From NCBI GenBank assembly GCA_942486035.1, contig CALNXK010000037.1, positions 2,018,501 to 2,082,500 on the forward strand: a DNA stretch of 64,000 nucleotides, given 5' to 3'. The stretch is from Porites lobata (Eukaryota; Cnidaria; Anthozoa; Scleractinia; Poritidae). Positions within the stretch are counted from its first letter, which is position 1. The number at the start of each line of letters is the position of its first letter. Of this stretch, positions 23,021 to 35,400 are shown piece by piece. The translations under genes and the position numbers were made by a program. The notes beneath the pieces were generated by a model. That model had not been told where the DNA came from, made no database searches, and was given only the letters and a program-made list of their open reading frames with translations.

Positions 23021-24156
23021 GTTGGTCACACGTAAGACCTGTACTAAGTTTGGTACGTTTACAGTAATGTTGAAGGAGTTTACCTAGTGAAGGGATGAGC
23101 AGAGTCTTGGGCAAATGCAACTTTAACATAATTTTGACACGTACAAGGAGGTTGAGGACAACCCTTTCCCTCATGTTCAAAGACCTGGGCAGGCTATTTT
23201 CAGGTTGACCTCAAAGTTTGTAATTCCCTCTACCTCTTGATCAGTTCGAACCTTCCCAAATTGTCCGTCTCGAACAAAAACTGGAATGCAGCTAGAAGCT
23301 TATTGCGATACGAGGACGAAAGTTCCTTCTAACAAAAACACTCGATCCGAGACAAGGGTGGCGGCCCTTCCATCCACAACTGCATTAGCAATATTCCTTT
23401 AGGATTTCAACATTATTGCATGTAATGTAAAATGTGCTCGTTCTTTCCTCTCCTAGGTTAATACAGAGTTGTTCTATTTGAGGGTGGAAGGTTTGAAATT
23501 TAAATAGTTGTTTGACACGTGTATGAATCGCACCACGAGTTATTCCGTAGCTGAGTTAGTGGTTATTGCGCCAACCCGGTATTGACAGTTCAGCTGGATC
23601 ACTTGAGTCCCGGGCTTCAGTCACTCTGACTCACCGTCTCCTCAAGGTAACAAAAAAGTCTCCATAGAAATCGTCTCGAAATAATGGGATCGTACCAAGC
23701 ATTCCACTTACGTCCAGGTTTGAACACATTCGCAAAAACTTGCTAGCGAACTGTTTCCTCAATTTTCGGCAAAAATATTTGATGGAAATGACTATCAGAA
23801 ATGTACAGGGATCCTCCCGCCATCTAAATACCAGTGAAAAGACGCCTCTTTCGTTAAATCGTCCAGTACTCTTGACCTTGCGACTCCTTTGAAAATGGGA
23901 AAAAATACGGAAAACAGGGGACTGTGAACAGTCCACCTTAGCTTCCAATGAAAGAAAGAAACCATAGAACACAACAATTCCCTTATTGTAGATGCCTAAG
24001 AAAAAATATAACAGGACAATTGCAATAGTTTCTGTTTGTAAGACAATAACTGTAAAATAAATCAGTCTTAAATTCATGTCAGTGCTCGTTAACAGTTCCG
24101 TGATCCACTTAAGTTGATAGGTCAGGGTTGGGTTGGTTGGTGCTGATAGGGTTCTA
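23021..24156. other. Junction between truncated copy C and inverted copy D
   Basis: Similarity to F intron 2 continues to about 23215 and then stops. From there to the D stop codon I recognise no exon. A minus-strand frame of 148 codons (24077-23631) has no domain I can name and is probably chance or repeat-derived. A tRNA-like stretch lies at about 23545-23625. Confidence 0.5.
23545..23625 (+). repeat. Possible tRNA-derived SINE head
   Basis: TAGCTGAGTTAGTGG resembles a pol III A box, and GAGTCCCGGGCTTCAG about 45 bases later is a weak B box. No cloverleaf can be folded convincingly, so this is not a tRNA gene. Low confidence. Confidence 0.2.
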
Positions 24157-26194
24157 TTAATTTGGTAGATGTACCTCGACTTGAAGCAGCAAAGAATCGT
24201 TTACAATATATCCCCGGGTCTTGAGGTTTTTGTGCGTCACAAATCTGGCAAACCCAATACTAGGCTTAACCACTTTTCCTGCTGCAGGCTTTGCGCAACT
24301 CGAGAGAGTGGGATCAGTGGTTAATTCCATAACGATATTCTTTTTTTCGTCTGATCCTTCTTGCTGGTCAACAAGGATGAAAGTTATCCTTTGATGGAAA
24401 GGCCAAGGCAATAAGGCATCATATTCACCTTCCATTACAACTAGGAATACCGAGAGCCAATTATTTTTGTTGGTAACATCGCCGTTGGGATAAACATACA
24501 ATTTCAATTGGTAGCCGTGATTTGCTGAATAGAAAAGCGAGCTCTCCAATACTGTGCTCCTTTTCTCGCGCGCTTGACTTAGAATGTTTTCAATGTCATT
24601 TATCCGCCAAGACAATTGTGGTGGTTTTAGATACAATGCTGATATTTGCTTCGCTTGAGCAGCCACCTTATTAACAAGGAAATCATTCACTTTCTTGAAT
24701 TCCTTCAGCTGTTTTTCTAAGCTAGAAATCCTTCCATCGTGTAGCCTACAAAGCGAGTCCATTTTTCTCCAAGTTCTTTGGTCTTCTCTCTAAACTCTTC
24801 CTCTCTGTTATGTAACTTGACATAAGCAAGTTCAAGGTGACGGCTGGAGGATGATTGAAGATGTGATTCAATCTGATTCCTCAGGATCTGCACAGATTAA
24901 AAATTTAAAACAGTACTGACAAACAATGTAACTACGACGAACAGGCCTCGGTTCAAAAGGTAGGTAGCGCTATCTACCTTATAAACGCACTAATCAGCAA
25001 AGAGGTGTTATGGAAACCAACTGCGCTATCCATGAAAGGGAACCCAGATTTTAGAATCCGGGAAATGTTTGCTTTTCTACGTCACTCCTCGATTACGTCC
25101 GATTGTCCATGACAAATGGGCCTGATCCCAATGTGTGGGAGCACTGCAGCGCAAACGCAAAGGGCGTGGGTTTGGATCCCGTTGAGGCCCTGAATTTGTT
25201 TTTGAGTTCATTTGATTTCATTCAAAAGCCAACAAAGATCTTTTTTTCCTTCTTGCAAAAGGGGACTAAACATATGTTTTTATGACAAGGAAGAGGTTCC
25301 AGCACTCCTCTGAATATTTTGGCCGCGGCCCAAAAATTGTAATGAGATTTCCGATAGTGGCAGACTAGTGCTCTTTCTCGTACTGAAGAACAGAATTTGA
25401 AGGGAGGTGGGGAGGGGGGGGGTGTTAAAGGAACTGGCGCACAGCAATTTTCTTATCATGGTTTCAGTGCAGTTATTGTTAGTACAAGAAACTATCAGTA
25501 GCAAGCATGACTCCATGTGATTCTGTTGAGACAAAAAAACTGTTACAGAAAATAAACTGATAAAACCCTGCTGAACAGGTACACAACATAAAGGTGAAAG
25601 GGGGAAATTGGCTATGAAGGAACCCTGCTTGCCCAGTTAATCCCTTTTCCACTCCTTTTAAGTTTCTGTCATGCAGGCTTAGAATGGCATGCCTGGGTGT
25701 CTAAGGGTAATAGAAAGTTATAACAACCGCAAAAAATGACATAATATTTGATTACATCCTGGCAAGAACTATCTTGACATTATTAAAATATAATAGTATT
25801 ATCAAGTGTTGCCATTTAGAAATTTGTGTTAAAAAATTATTGATTTTTTTTTACTTACAAACTGTAGAGTAACTAAAAACTATTAAAAGAGAGAGGAGTG
25901 GGTTAAGATGATATGATTTAAAAACAAAATTTGATAAGTATTGTCAATGGGTAGCTTAACTTTCAGAATACCCTATACCTGCACAGTATATAAATATTAG
26001 TAAGCATAGATGAGAAATACAAATTTTTATTAAGTATAACAATGTTTCTATGAATTGTGTCATATATTGTTTTATTATTAGTTATTTTATAATTACATCT
26101 TTTTCTCCAAGTGCACCTGTCCACTCACAGCCATGGTTTGGATACTGAATGATGACAGAAGTTTTCTTTCGGTAGCTTTGTCAGGAAAAACATC

Positions 26195-27186
26195 CTACCA
26201 AGAGTAATGTTAGTTAAGAATATAGTAAAAAGCACATTTTTTTTATTATTTCCTTCCTTTACAGTACAATATTATTTTATTATCTTTTGCAAAAAAGTTT
26301 TGTCTTTTCTTACAGAAAAGCTGTCCCTTTTGCGAACCAAAGAGGTTTTATTATTGGGCAAAGGGTTCTCACAAAGCTCCAGGACTCCAGACCAAAAACA
26401 TTTTGGGTCCAGAAGAGATTATATTCTAAACACATTTTCACACAAGATCAACAGGTGTCAAAAATTGCCTTTTTTGGGGCACATCCCCTAGAATCTGGGC
26501 TCTAAATGCAGGCTTAGTTAATGTTTAAATTTACATCCAAAACAGTAGATTCAGTGGCCTGAATCAGACCTTGAAGGCATTTATTGTAGTATTTCTAAAC
26601 AAATTCTGTCAATACCCACCCTCCCCCCCCAAAATTCCGCAAGATACCTCATGCCCTCCTTACCCCTCAAAGCACCCTACGTAATCAAAGTGCTATGTGT
26701 AATAACAATAACACAAAGCAGAACTCAGAGTAGCCCGACCTAGGCAGATGTTTAGGGTTTCATCACAATTAGTTTCTTTCCCTCAAATGACTGTCTGCTA
26801 AACTGAGCAGCCACTCATACGTTCATGGGGAAGGAATGGGTGATGACCACTAAGAACATCTCTACGGGTGGCTATAAACTCAAAGGGGCAGAACTCTGAG
26901 TTCTGCCAGTTTAATCATCTGACTGGCCTCCCACAACCAGTCAAAAACAGAAAGATCCGCTGTGAAGACAAAATAGTACTAACAATAAAACAGTACAGCT
27001 ACTATAATAGTCCTGCTACTGGATCCAAAAATACTGTAAGCCAGTATGTACAAATCAAACAAATATAATTTAGCTAAAGTCACCTAAAACGTCATGCTGT
27101 GTGAATGCCTAAATGTTTAGATAAGGAACCAGGTAATGATGACAGTCAGATACCCACTTTGTTATGGTCTAACTTCACACTATCGA
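26195..27186. other. Copy D intron region, right of exon 3
   Basis: No exon recognised. It includes a small perfect palindrome at 26887-26907 (GGCAGAACTC arms) and AT-rich DNA. Open frames here are short and lack domains. Confidence 0.4.
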
Positions 27187-27188
27187 TA

Positions 27189-28617
27189 CAGTATGTTGCC
27201 CAGTATCCGGACGGTATCAGTATCCGGACACTTGAAACAAAAACTCAATTTTTGAGGTGCCCTTTTCAGTTCTCGGTAAACGAAGTATTTCGAATGAAAG
27301 CTGAACATCTCAGCTTTAAGATGAAAGCTTTGACGATCTGAAAGCTTGCGAAACAGTCGCAGAAGACGCCGTTCTGTTCAGGTGAGTAAACTTTTCATGG
27401 CTAATATTTACGCTGTTTACTGGGCAGTAAAATTAGTGCTGCTCAGAAAAGGAAGGGTAATGTGTTAAATTTTCAAAGAAACTGTTTTATTTTTAAAGTG
27501 AAGATTCTTAAGGAAGTCAGGTTTTCAGAAAGTTTATTAATTTTTCTTGAAATTCGATTTGTTTGGAATAACGGAGGCCAGAAACATTCACTAAGTTTTG
27601 TTGTCATGTGCCCAGTATCCGGACAGTTTTTTCTTTGCTGTACAGAATCGATGAATTAGTTGTGTACATTATCCGGTTAAGATTTATTTCATATCAGTAA
27701 CTATAATTAAAGCTTAGGATATATGATATAGTCGTAAAATGTAATTCTACTCAACTCCGTATGGAAATTTTCTTCACTCATTCACAGGCGACTTGATTTC
27801 GTGTGCACAGCTTGTTTCGCGTGACTGCATTTTCTATATATAACTGACAGCGTCTAAGTTGAACCTGGAATTCTCGTACTTTCCCCACTTGTGACTGCTA
27901 GAATGGGGTTGCAACGGTCTAAAAAATGTCACAAAGGGATTAAGAGATGTGAAAGAAGGAGGAATTAGTGCTAGAAAAGCAGGCTTATTGTGGGGACTGA
28001 GCATGAAGAAATCAACACTGCAGGTCGGACTAAATAGGAGAGTGACCTTTGACCGTCGGATTGAGGTCCCCTCCCCAAGCTTTTTTTTTAAATAAAAAAT
28101 GAGGAAAGAAAGTAGTTTGCAGATTGGCTAATTGAGCTTGCAAACTGCCGCTTCGGCATGTCCACGGATGCCTTCCCTAAATCAATGAAAAAGTTCCTAG
28201 ACAAGAAAGTAAGAATCACACCATTTTTAAAACAGCCGCTCGCGTTCCCCACCATACCCCAGCCATTTGTTATGTTTTATTTCACGATGCTAGGTTATAT
28301 TTTTGGAATCGATTGCCAGACTACTTTGCAAGTGCAAGAGAAGCTTATAAGTCGCTTGCCTTTCGAAATTTATGTACAATTACGTTGTTATTGTTGTGTC
28401 CGGATACTGGGCCAGCTGTCCGGATACTGGGCAACAGAAGAGCTCTGCAAAAATATTAATTTCGCGATGGAAACAAAGGCGAAAAAGTTAAACTGTCGTC
28501 TATCAGATTAAGGACTAGATAGATTTTCTCCGGGCCAAATGTCAGAGCTCTTGCGATTAACAAAGGAAAGTTATTGCAATCTTAAACTGAAGTGTCCGGA
28601 TACTGGGCAACATACTG
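27189..28617 (+). mobile_element. Degenerate pogo-type DNA transposon in copy D intron
   Basis: Inverted ends CAGTATGTTGCCCAGTATCC / GGATACTGGGCAACATACTG are flanked by TA at 27187-27188 and 28618-28619. Inside, at about 27925-28065, one frame reads KGLRDVKEGGISARKAGLLW then MKKSTLQ, the helix-turn-helix start of pogo/Tigger transposases (DNA-binding). No DDE domain remains, so it is a deletion derivative. Extra internal copies of the GTCCGGATACTGGGC end motif occur at about 27610 and 28400. Confidence 0.78.
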
Positions 28618-28619
28618 TA

Positions 28620-29060
28620 GGGCAAGGAAAATATTGTGCATCTTCAGCGTCCGGACAATTACCCAAGTGATTTGTTATCACTCTGAAAATCAGACAATGA
28701 TACAGCGTATGATTCCTTTCAGTAGGGGCAAAAGCTAGGGTGCTAAAGAAAGTTGTATTCCCATGATGTTTGTTACTTACACCTTTATAGAAACCATTCT
28801 TGAGATCTTTGGGTAGCCTGTCCCAGGTGTTCAGATTGTAGAGCAAGACGGTAGGATGGTAGGGATTAGCGAGTTAAATTGTATACCGGGAAAACAGGGG
28901 GAAAAAACGAGGGGAGAATGGGCCGATTGCGTGGTACCTTACCAGGGGCATAGCAAGAGATTTTAAAGTGGTATGCACATGAGGAGAAAACTCGTAGAAC
29001 AAAAGGTTGCCCAACCTAGGGGGGTCTGGGGGCAAGCTCCCCCAGAAAATTTCTAAAATA
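28620..29060. other. Copy D intron segment without recognised features
   Basis: No exon, repeat boundary or domain that I can support. Confidence 0.35.
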
Positions 29061-29516
29061 CCTTATTTATTCGAATAAGCACCCAACCTCGAATTAGCGC
29101 CCACCTCAAATAAGCGCCCAACCTAAAGGCAGATAAAGTTAATAAGCACCCAGCCTCGAATAAGTGCCCACTTCATCCCACCCCTCTCCTCCTCCCACTC
29201 AAACTCAATTAAGCGCCCACCCTCACCCAACCCCTGTTCCTCCTCCCACCCAAAAATAATTGAATAATTACTAATAAGAGACTTACGCAAAGGAGTTTCC
29301 TTAAGAGTATTTTACAGAAACCTTCCTTTGTTACATCTTCGCATTTTGTTATTACCATTTATTTTTTTGTTGCAAAATAGACATACTACACTTACTGAAA
29401 ATGCCGAAAATTTAATAAGCGCCCAGCCTCGAATAACTGCCCACCTCAAATAAGCACCCACCCTCAAGGTCCAAAAATTTAATAAGTGCCCAGGGCGGTT
29501 AATCGAATAAACATGG
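29061..29516. mobile_element. AATAAGCGCCCA-repeat MITE
   Basis: Imperfect inverted ends CCTTATTTATTCG and CGAATAAACATGG are flanked by TA. Both arms are filled with variants of AATAAGCGCCCACC. TA duplication suggests a Tc1/mariner-type source, by inference. No coding sequence. Confidence 0.65.
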
Positions 29517-30287
29517 TATATACATATATTTTTTTCCTCAGGACATTTTCAGTAAATTAGTATGCAGGAAAATGCAGTAGTTTGTTGTTTATTTTCCCCA
29601 TCTCTAGTGTTGTCAGTAAGGTACAGTGTTTACAGGGAAAAAGAGGCCAGTGACGCCGTCAGAATTATGGAATAATAAACGGATAAAGGAAATACTAATA
29701 CTAACAATGTAGTGCGAGAAATGTAAGACTTGACCGAAACCGGAAACCGCGCATGAAAAGCCTCTGGCACCCAGGGTAGATTTAATGATAAAAAATTATT
29801 TTTCCAAAAATAAAAAAAAAAATTCATAGTTTAGAAGTACATGTGTACGCACGGGCGTATTAAAAAATATACTAGTATGTGAGTGTATGGACGCTATAAA
29901 GCTCCTGCTCACCCCACCCGGTACCCAGACAAAGTTCACAGACACCCGAGTGACACCCGCTTTGAAAAGTGAAAAATATCTCGCATTAATTTTAATATGA
30001 AAATATATTTCACTCTCTCCGTTTTGAATTTTTAGTACCAAGAAACACTGAAGAAATACACATTCAAGAAATGAAAGAAACCAAAGAGCTTGATATTCAG
30101 ACTCGAATGTTAAATACGAAATAAGCTTAAATTAATTTTCAAACCTTGTTGATGCATCTTCGAGGCACTCGCGACAGAATCGGTGTCCGCATCTCGTTTG
30201 TAAGAGTTCTCGCAGAGGAAAATTACAAATACAACATTGGAAATCCTCATCGACAACACTTACAAAGTTTTCCTGATAACCAGCCAT

Positions 30288-32419
30288 GCCAATGAAGCGT
30301 ATAGTTATTCACTCTCACTTCGTTCGCCGCGCTCTGAGGAGCAGGGCAAGAACTGAACGGAACCACGTGGGAAGCTGCTGATATGTACGGCGCGAAACCC
30401 TGGGAATGAAGAAAAAGTCCGCGAAATTAAAGAAGCAGGGTGGGGAGAGGTTGGAAAATTTCCGGTCGGGAAAAATTATTGGACATCTACTGGTGCAAAT
30501 TTGAGGAAAACAGTAGCGTTCCTGGGGGGATTTACTGCGCTGTTCAGAAAGAAAAAGTGTGTGGCCACGTTACCATGGTAGCAAAATTTCTGGGGGGAGT
30601 TTGCTGCGCTTTTCAGAAACACGCGCAGCCTCGTTCCCAGTCGCCCTCGGCGATTTCGGATGTGACGTTCCCTGTCAAAACACGCGAACTCTAAAGTTCA
30701 AAAACGAACGATGAAACACGGAAACACACAAAACGGATCGAAATCTATCCTGTGTACAGACCCCCTCCCCTCAGGAAAAGTCGGAGAAGGGATCCCTTCT
30801 CAGATTTTTCCTGATGGGAGGGGAGTCTGTACACAGGCTAATCGAAATCCACCAATCACAGATCACTGTAACCTAAGAGGTCCATTAAGATGATTGACGG
30901 CAGCGAAATACGCAAACGTGTGTTGGCCTTTGAACTTCAGAGTTCGCGTGTTTTTGAAAAGCGCAGTAAAAGCAGCGACGTTTTTGAGCAAGTCAACCGG
31001 AAATGAGCCTTGTCCTCTACGAATAGGCATTTGTACTGCCAAGTGTCTTTACTCTAAAGAGACGACTTGCCCAAGAATTTGTTCAAAATCACGGCCGAAG
31101 AGTGCAAAAAGTCCACTTCCGGTTGGCGTGCGTAGGTCAAAAACGTCGATCTTCAATGTCGAACGGTGAATTAAAAGTGTGGGCTATCGTTTTAGTTCGG
31201 TGCAATCATGTACTAAAAAGTCATGCATGTATATTTTTGTTTGTTTTTTTTCTGCCATATTTGCAGGACCACGGTTTGTTGAGATCCAGGTTATGTTACC
31301 ATGACAATGTGAGGTAACGCTTTTCGTCTCTATAACATTTCACAAAAATTTAACCAGCGTTTGTACTTTTCTCTTTTGTTGAACCTCGTATAAAAAATTG
31401 GTTTCAGTTCTCTAATACGAGTCTAATACTTACTTATCCACTGGATAGTGAAGACGAGAAAAACATTTTTTTTACCTTCCCTTTCCCCTTTTTTTCATAA
31501 ACGCATTTATCACAACCGGCCGGCCACACCATTTGGTATTCAAAATTTTCCAGCCAGATCAGTAAATTCTTAAATAATTTACATGAGTTCAAATTTTAAA
31601 AAAGCCAATAGAGAATAACTCTTAAAAAAGCCTATTTCATTTTTGAAATGACCCGTTCGGTCGGTTAGTTCTGACGTTTGGAATGCGCCCTTAATCTAAA
31701 GGGCTGTCCACACTTGGTGCTCGGGAACTGGTACCTGGCTACCGGCAGAAAATGGTGCTGTGTTCACACTTTGAGTACCCGATATGTGACTGTGTACATC
31801 GTTACTCCATTTCGCCCTGTCAGACGCCATTTTGAAACATGAGCTTAGCACCGAGAACAAAGCAGTGGACTCCCATTTGAAAGTGACGCAGACGGGGACG
31901 CTTGTGGTCTAGGGTTAGGCCTTTGGTAGCACGATGTCCGCCTGAAAGATCTACCATCTTAGCAAGGTGGTATTAGTACGACGTTTGAAATAAGTTTTTT
32001 TATCTTTATTTCATTTTTCCTGCTGTCGATTTCACAACTGGGATGCTTATTTTAAAACTTATGTTAAGAAAGTTTGAAAATAGAAGTCAGTATTTGGTGG
32101 ACATGAGGCTCAATAAGATTCGAACTTTTCTTCTTATACTTTTTATAGAAAAAACCTGTGTCCAGAGAGCTATACCTGTATCTGTATTAAGCGGACACTA
32201 CTGAAGGCCCTAGCCTCGTGGGTTCCTGCACAATAATGTATGCTAGTCTATGTTAGGCAGTTGTTATGCATGGCATAAGTCTGATTGGCAGTCAAAAATA
32301 TGCGTGCTATGCATTAGAGATCCCACCCACTGTGTCGCGCAGTTCACAGTCCACTGAATATCCTTTCCCTACCGAATAGCTAGAGCTTGTATCTGGAAGA
32401 TAGCTTTCTCCTGTAGAAT
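30288..32419. promoter_or_regulatory. Divergent intergenic region between copies D and E
   Basis: D starts leftward at 30287 and E rightward at 32420, so this 2.1 kb should contain both promoters. It includes a nested palindrome (30677-30956), GC-rich DNA just upstream of D, and a fragment of the GTATTAAGCGGACAC repeat at about 32190. No gene is seen. The small open frames at 30440-31317 have no domain. Confidence 0.5.
30677..30956. repeat. Nested palindrome with 89-bp hairpin core
   Basis: Outer arms carry CACGCGAACTCTAAAGTTC and its near complement at about 30932-30952. The core at 30749-30837 folds almost end to end (CCTGTGTACAGACCCCCTCC with its complement). Likely a foldback MITE inserted within another inverted repeat. 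Confidence 0.6.
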
Positions 32420-35400
32420 ATGGCTGAAGCTCGAGAAGTTGCATTACCTAGTGGATACGATGATGAGTTTGTAAATCCAGTCGACGAAGATCTGCACTGT
32501 TCAATCTGTCGTCTGCCACTGAAAGAGGCCGTGCAGACGGGAATATGTGGGCATAGATTTTGTAGGCAGTGCCTTGATGAACACTTTAGGAGGTTGGTGG
32601 TTCTAAAAATTGTCTGAGTTGTATTATCATGTCTGTGTCATCAGATAGTTAGTCTAGCTAGAGGTTATTATTTACTGGCTTCGAGAGACTGTTCATGCTT
32701 CCGGAAGCATGACGTAGCGATGCAATGCCGAAGTTGCGAGCTACGTGGATCTAATATAATTACGTCGACAGAGACTTTGAATTTGTTAGAAAGAGAGGTT
32801 ATTAGCCCGGGCTAAGTGAAATCGCTCGTCATTGCTATCGGTCTTAAAATTATAGTCTCTCTTAACTTTTTTAAGGCTGACAAAGCGCAATTAAATACAA
32901 TGCACTCCAAGAAGGAACAACTTAATTCCTGCATTAATTATCCGAGCTACTCCATCGACTGCAAATTGGCTAAGTTCTCTTATGTTGAGCGAACAAACAT
33001 GGGAGCTTTGCAAAGTTTTATCACATGGCATAAAAAGGAAAAAAAACCTTTTACTTCAAAGATTTTAGTTCAAGGCTCTTGTTTATAAAACAAAGGTGGC
33101 TCAATCAGTCTCGGAATCGACAGCGGTGAATCGAGCGAGTTCTGCTTCATGTTAATTATGCTGATTGTGAAAGGTTTGAACCCAGGAGTCATTTCAATAG
33201 TAGGTTGAGTTTGATCGTCCGGGTGAACGTAGTCCTGAATAGGACTGTTGTTGTTGACAGTGACTGACGTTTCGACAACCTGTGCGGTAGTCATCAAAGT
33301 GAGTTGTATCACGTCAGTTGATGGTATTATATTCTGGTTATTGATCTGATTGGTCAATTACGTCGCGATGTTATTGGTCGTCTGTCAGTTAAGCCGTGTT
33401 GTTATTGGCTATGAAGACTCGTAATCAGTAATTTGTGCGTTTCGATCCGTCTATTGTCACAGTTAATGTAAGAAGCCTGGCAGTCGCAGCATTTGATCTT
33501 GTATACTGCTCCCTGTCTGTCCTCCGGTTTGTCTTTGTCCTTGACATTAGTAAACAGTCGCCGTAAAGTGGTTATCGGTTTGTGTGCAACATGTATATTG
33601 TAAGGTTGTAATATACGTGCAGTAGTTTCAGAGGTGCCTCTAATATACGTGGAATAGTTTCAGAGGTGCCTCTGATGTACGTGTTGCACACGAACCGATA
33701 ACCACTTCACGGCGACTGCTTACTAATGCCACGGACAAAGACAAACCAGAGGACAGACAGGGAGCAGTATACAAGATCAAATGCTGCGATCAAATTGACT
33801 GGGTCTCTGCGACATGTATAACGTATTTTACAGACTACTATCAACGTCTTACTTTAGAAAGCTGGTTTACTAACTTAGAAAAAACGCCACTGAATCGTAG
33901 CCAACAGTTACCAGCACCGTACAAACGACTTATTGACGAGATCAAGCAAAACTAACTACGAGAGAACGACTGGAGAACTGACAATTTGACTAACAATAGA
34001 CGACTGTTTAACTGTGACAATAGACGGATCGAAAAGCACCAATTACTGATTACGAGTCTTCATAGCCAAGAACATCACGGCTTAACTTACAGACGACCAA
34101 TAACATCGCGACGTAATTGACCAATCAGATCAATAACCAGAGTAATCTATAAACAGAGTATAATCCCCCGCATCAACTGACGTGATACAACTCACTTTGA
34201 CTCTGAAGATGACTACCGCACAGGTTGTCGAAACGTCAGTCACTGTCAACAACAACAATCCTATTCAGGACAACGTTCACCTGGACGATCAAACTAAACC
34301 TTCTTTTGAATTATACTGATTGTTGGCTAGGTTGCTAACTGGTGGTCAACTGAGACATAACAGGTTGTTTTCTTTTTTAGTTGCTACTCAAGGCGTTTTT
34401 ACAAAGCACGAGTCCTGAACTTGTTGGCATTTGTGTTTTCACTTAGTCCGACGCAATTGGTTTTCGCGTTACCCACGGTAGACATGCACGGTGTATACTT
34501 CAGAGAGTCTTCTGAGGAAAGAAAGCCTAAAAACGAACTTTTGACTCTGTTGTCACGATTTGTAAAATTGAAGAAAGTTTGACTACTATCGGCTGATAAT
34601 GAGTTGAAATGGAGTGCAATGATTTTACAGTGGAACCTCGATATAACGAACCTCTATATAGCGTAGTCCTCGGTATAACGAAAACGATACTTTTTGCCCC
34701 AGTAATAGTAAAATATATGGAAAAGAACCTCCATAAAACGAAACCTCGTTAAAGCAACGAATTTTTCCAGACCCTCGCCTTCGTTATACATCGAAGTTCC
34801 ACTGTACATAATCATGTCCTTGTTCTGGTACAAACGTACAGTTTAAATTCATAATACAGCCAGCAGTGAAGCCAGTCTACTTCTCTCTCAATCGAAGTTT
34901 AGCCCGTAAACCATGGATAACGTCCCTTTCTGAAGTCTTACTGCAGCCCTGCAACGTTTCATGCTTGTTTTCACTGTACCGTCTATTCTCTCCTTCTCAT
35001 TTCTATAGGTTGGAGCTCAACGGAGAACTGTTAAATTGTCCTGTGGACCGGAACATCCTAATACGAGATGCGGTAAGTGATCTCTTACACTGCCGGTCGA
35101 TTGAAGCTGGCCAGGAGCGGCTGCTGAGCCTGCTTACTCCTTTAGTCTTTTCTACTCACTGACTTATACTAAAATTAATAATTAATTAGCCAATTCTAAC
35201 ACCATTCCATTCATCCATTATATTATCTGCTTAGAATCTGTTTAGAGTCTGGATTTCATGTATAGTTCTTTCCTTGTCGGTATAATTTGCTAGGCTGCTT
35301 TTAGCCTTTTAAACAACGATTATAGCGCAGCTCCACGGGCGGCGCGAAGCTCCGCGCGTGGGTGGAGCCTCATAGCTAAGGAAATGTGGTAATCTATCCA

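Larger units (their letters stand above)
24157..30287 (-). pseudogene. TRAF-like copy D, inverted and decayed
   Basis: On the minus strand: RING exon 30287-30145 (MAGYQENFV..., ligands CCIC, CGHRFC, CREC; good start context), exon 3 at 26194-26097, exon 4 start at 25522 to about 25447, and exon 7 at 24887-24157 with an intact, divergent MATH domain. Damage is multiple. Exon 3 lacks 4 bases after ERK (98 instead of 102 nt) and its first zinc cysteine reads tyrosine (QYPNHGC). Exon 4 matches only for about 25 codons. Exons 5 and 6 are not found. Exon 7 lacks one base in an A run just before ATG at 24762, so coiled-coil and MATH parts are in different frames. Exon 2 was not located. The 201-aa frame 24762-24157 (coiled coil plus MATH) could still be translated from its own ATG. 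Overall a pseudogene. Confidence 0.75.

Noticed and set aside
23631..24077. 148-codon minus-strand open frame as a gene
   Set aside because: No domain recognised and low-complexity hydrophobic start; it lies in the junction between truncated C and inverted D, likely chance or repeat-derived.
31264..31316. Exon-like segment with TTTGCAG before and GTAACG after
   Set aside because: The translation does not resemble any TRAF exon, there is no paralogous counterpart, and it lies in the D/E intergenic region.
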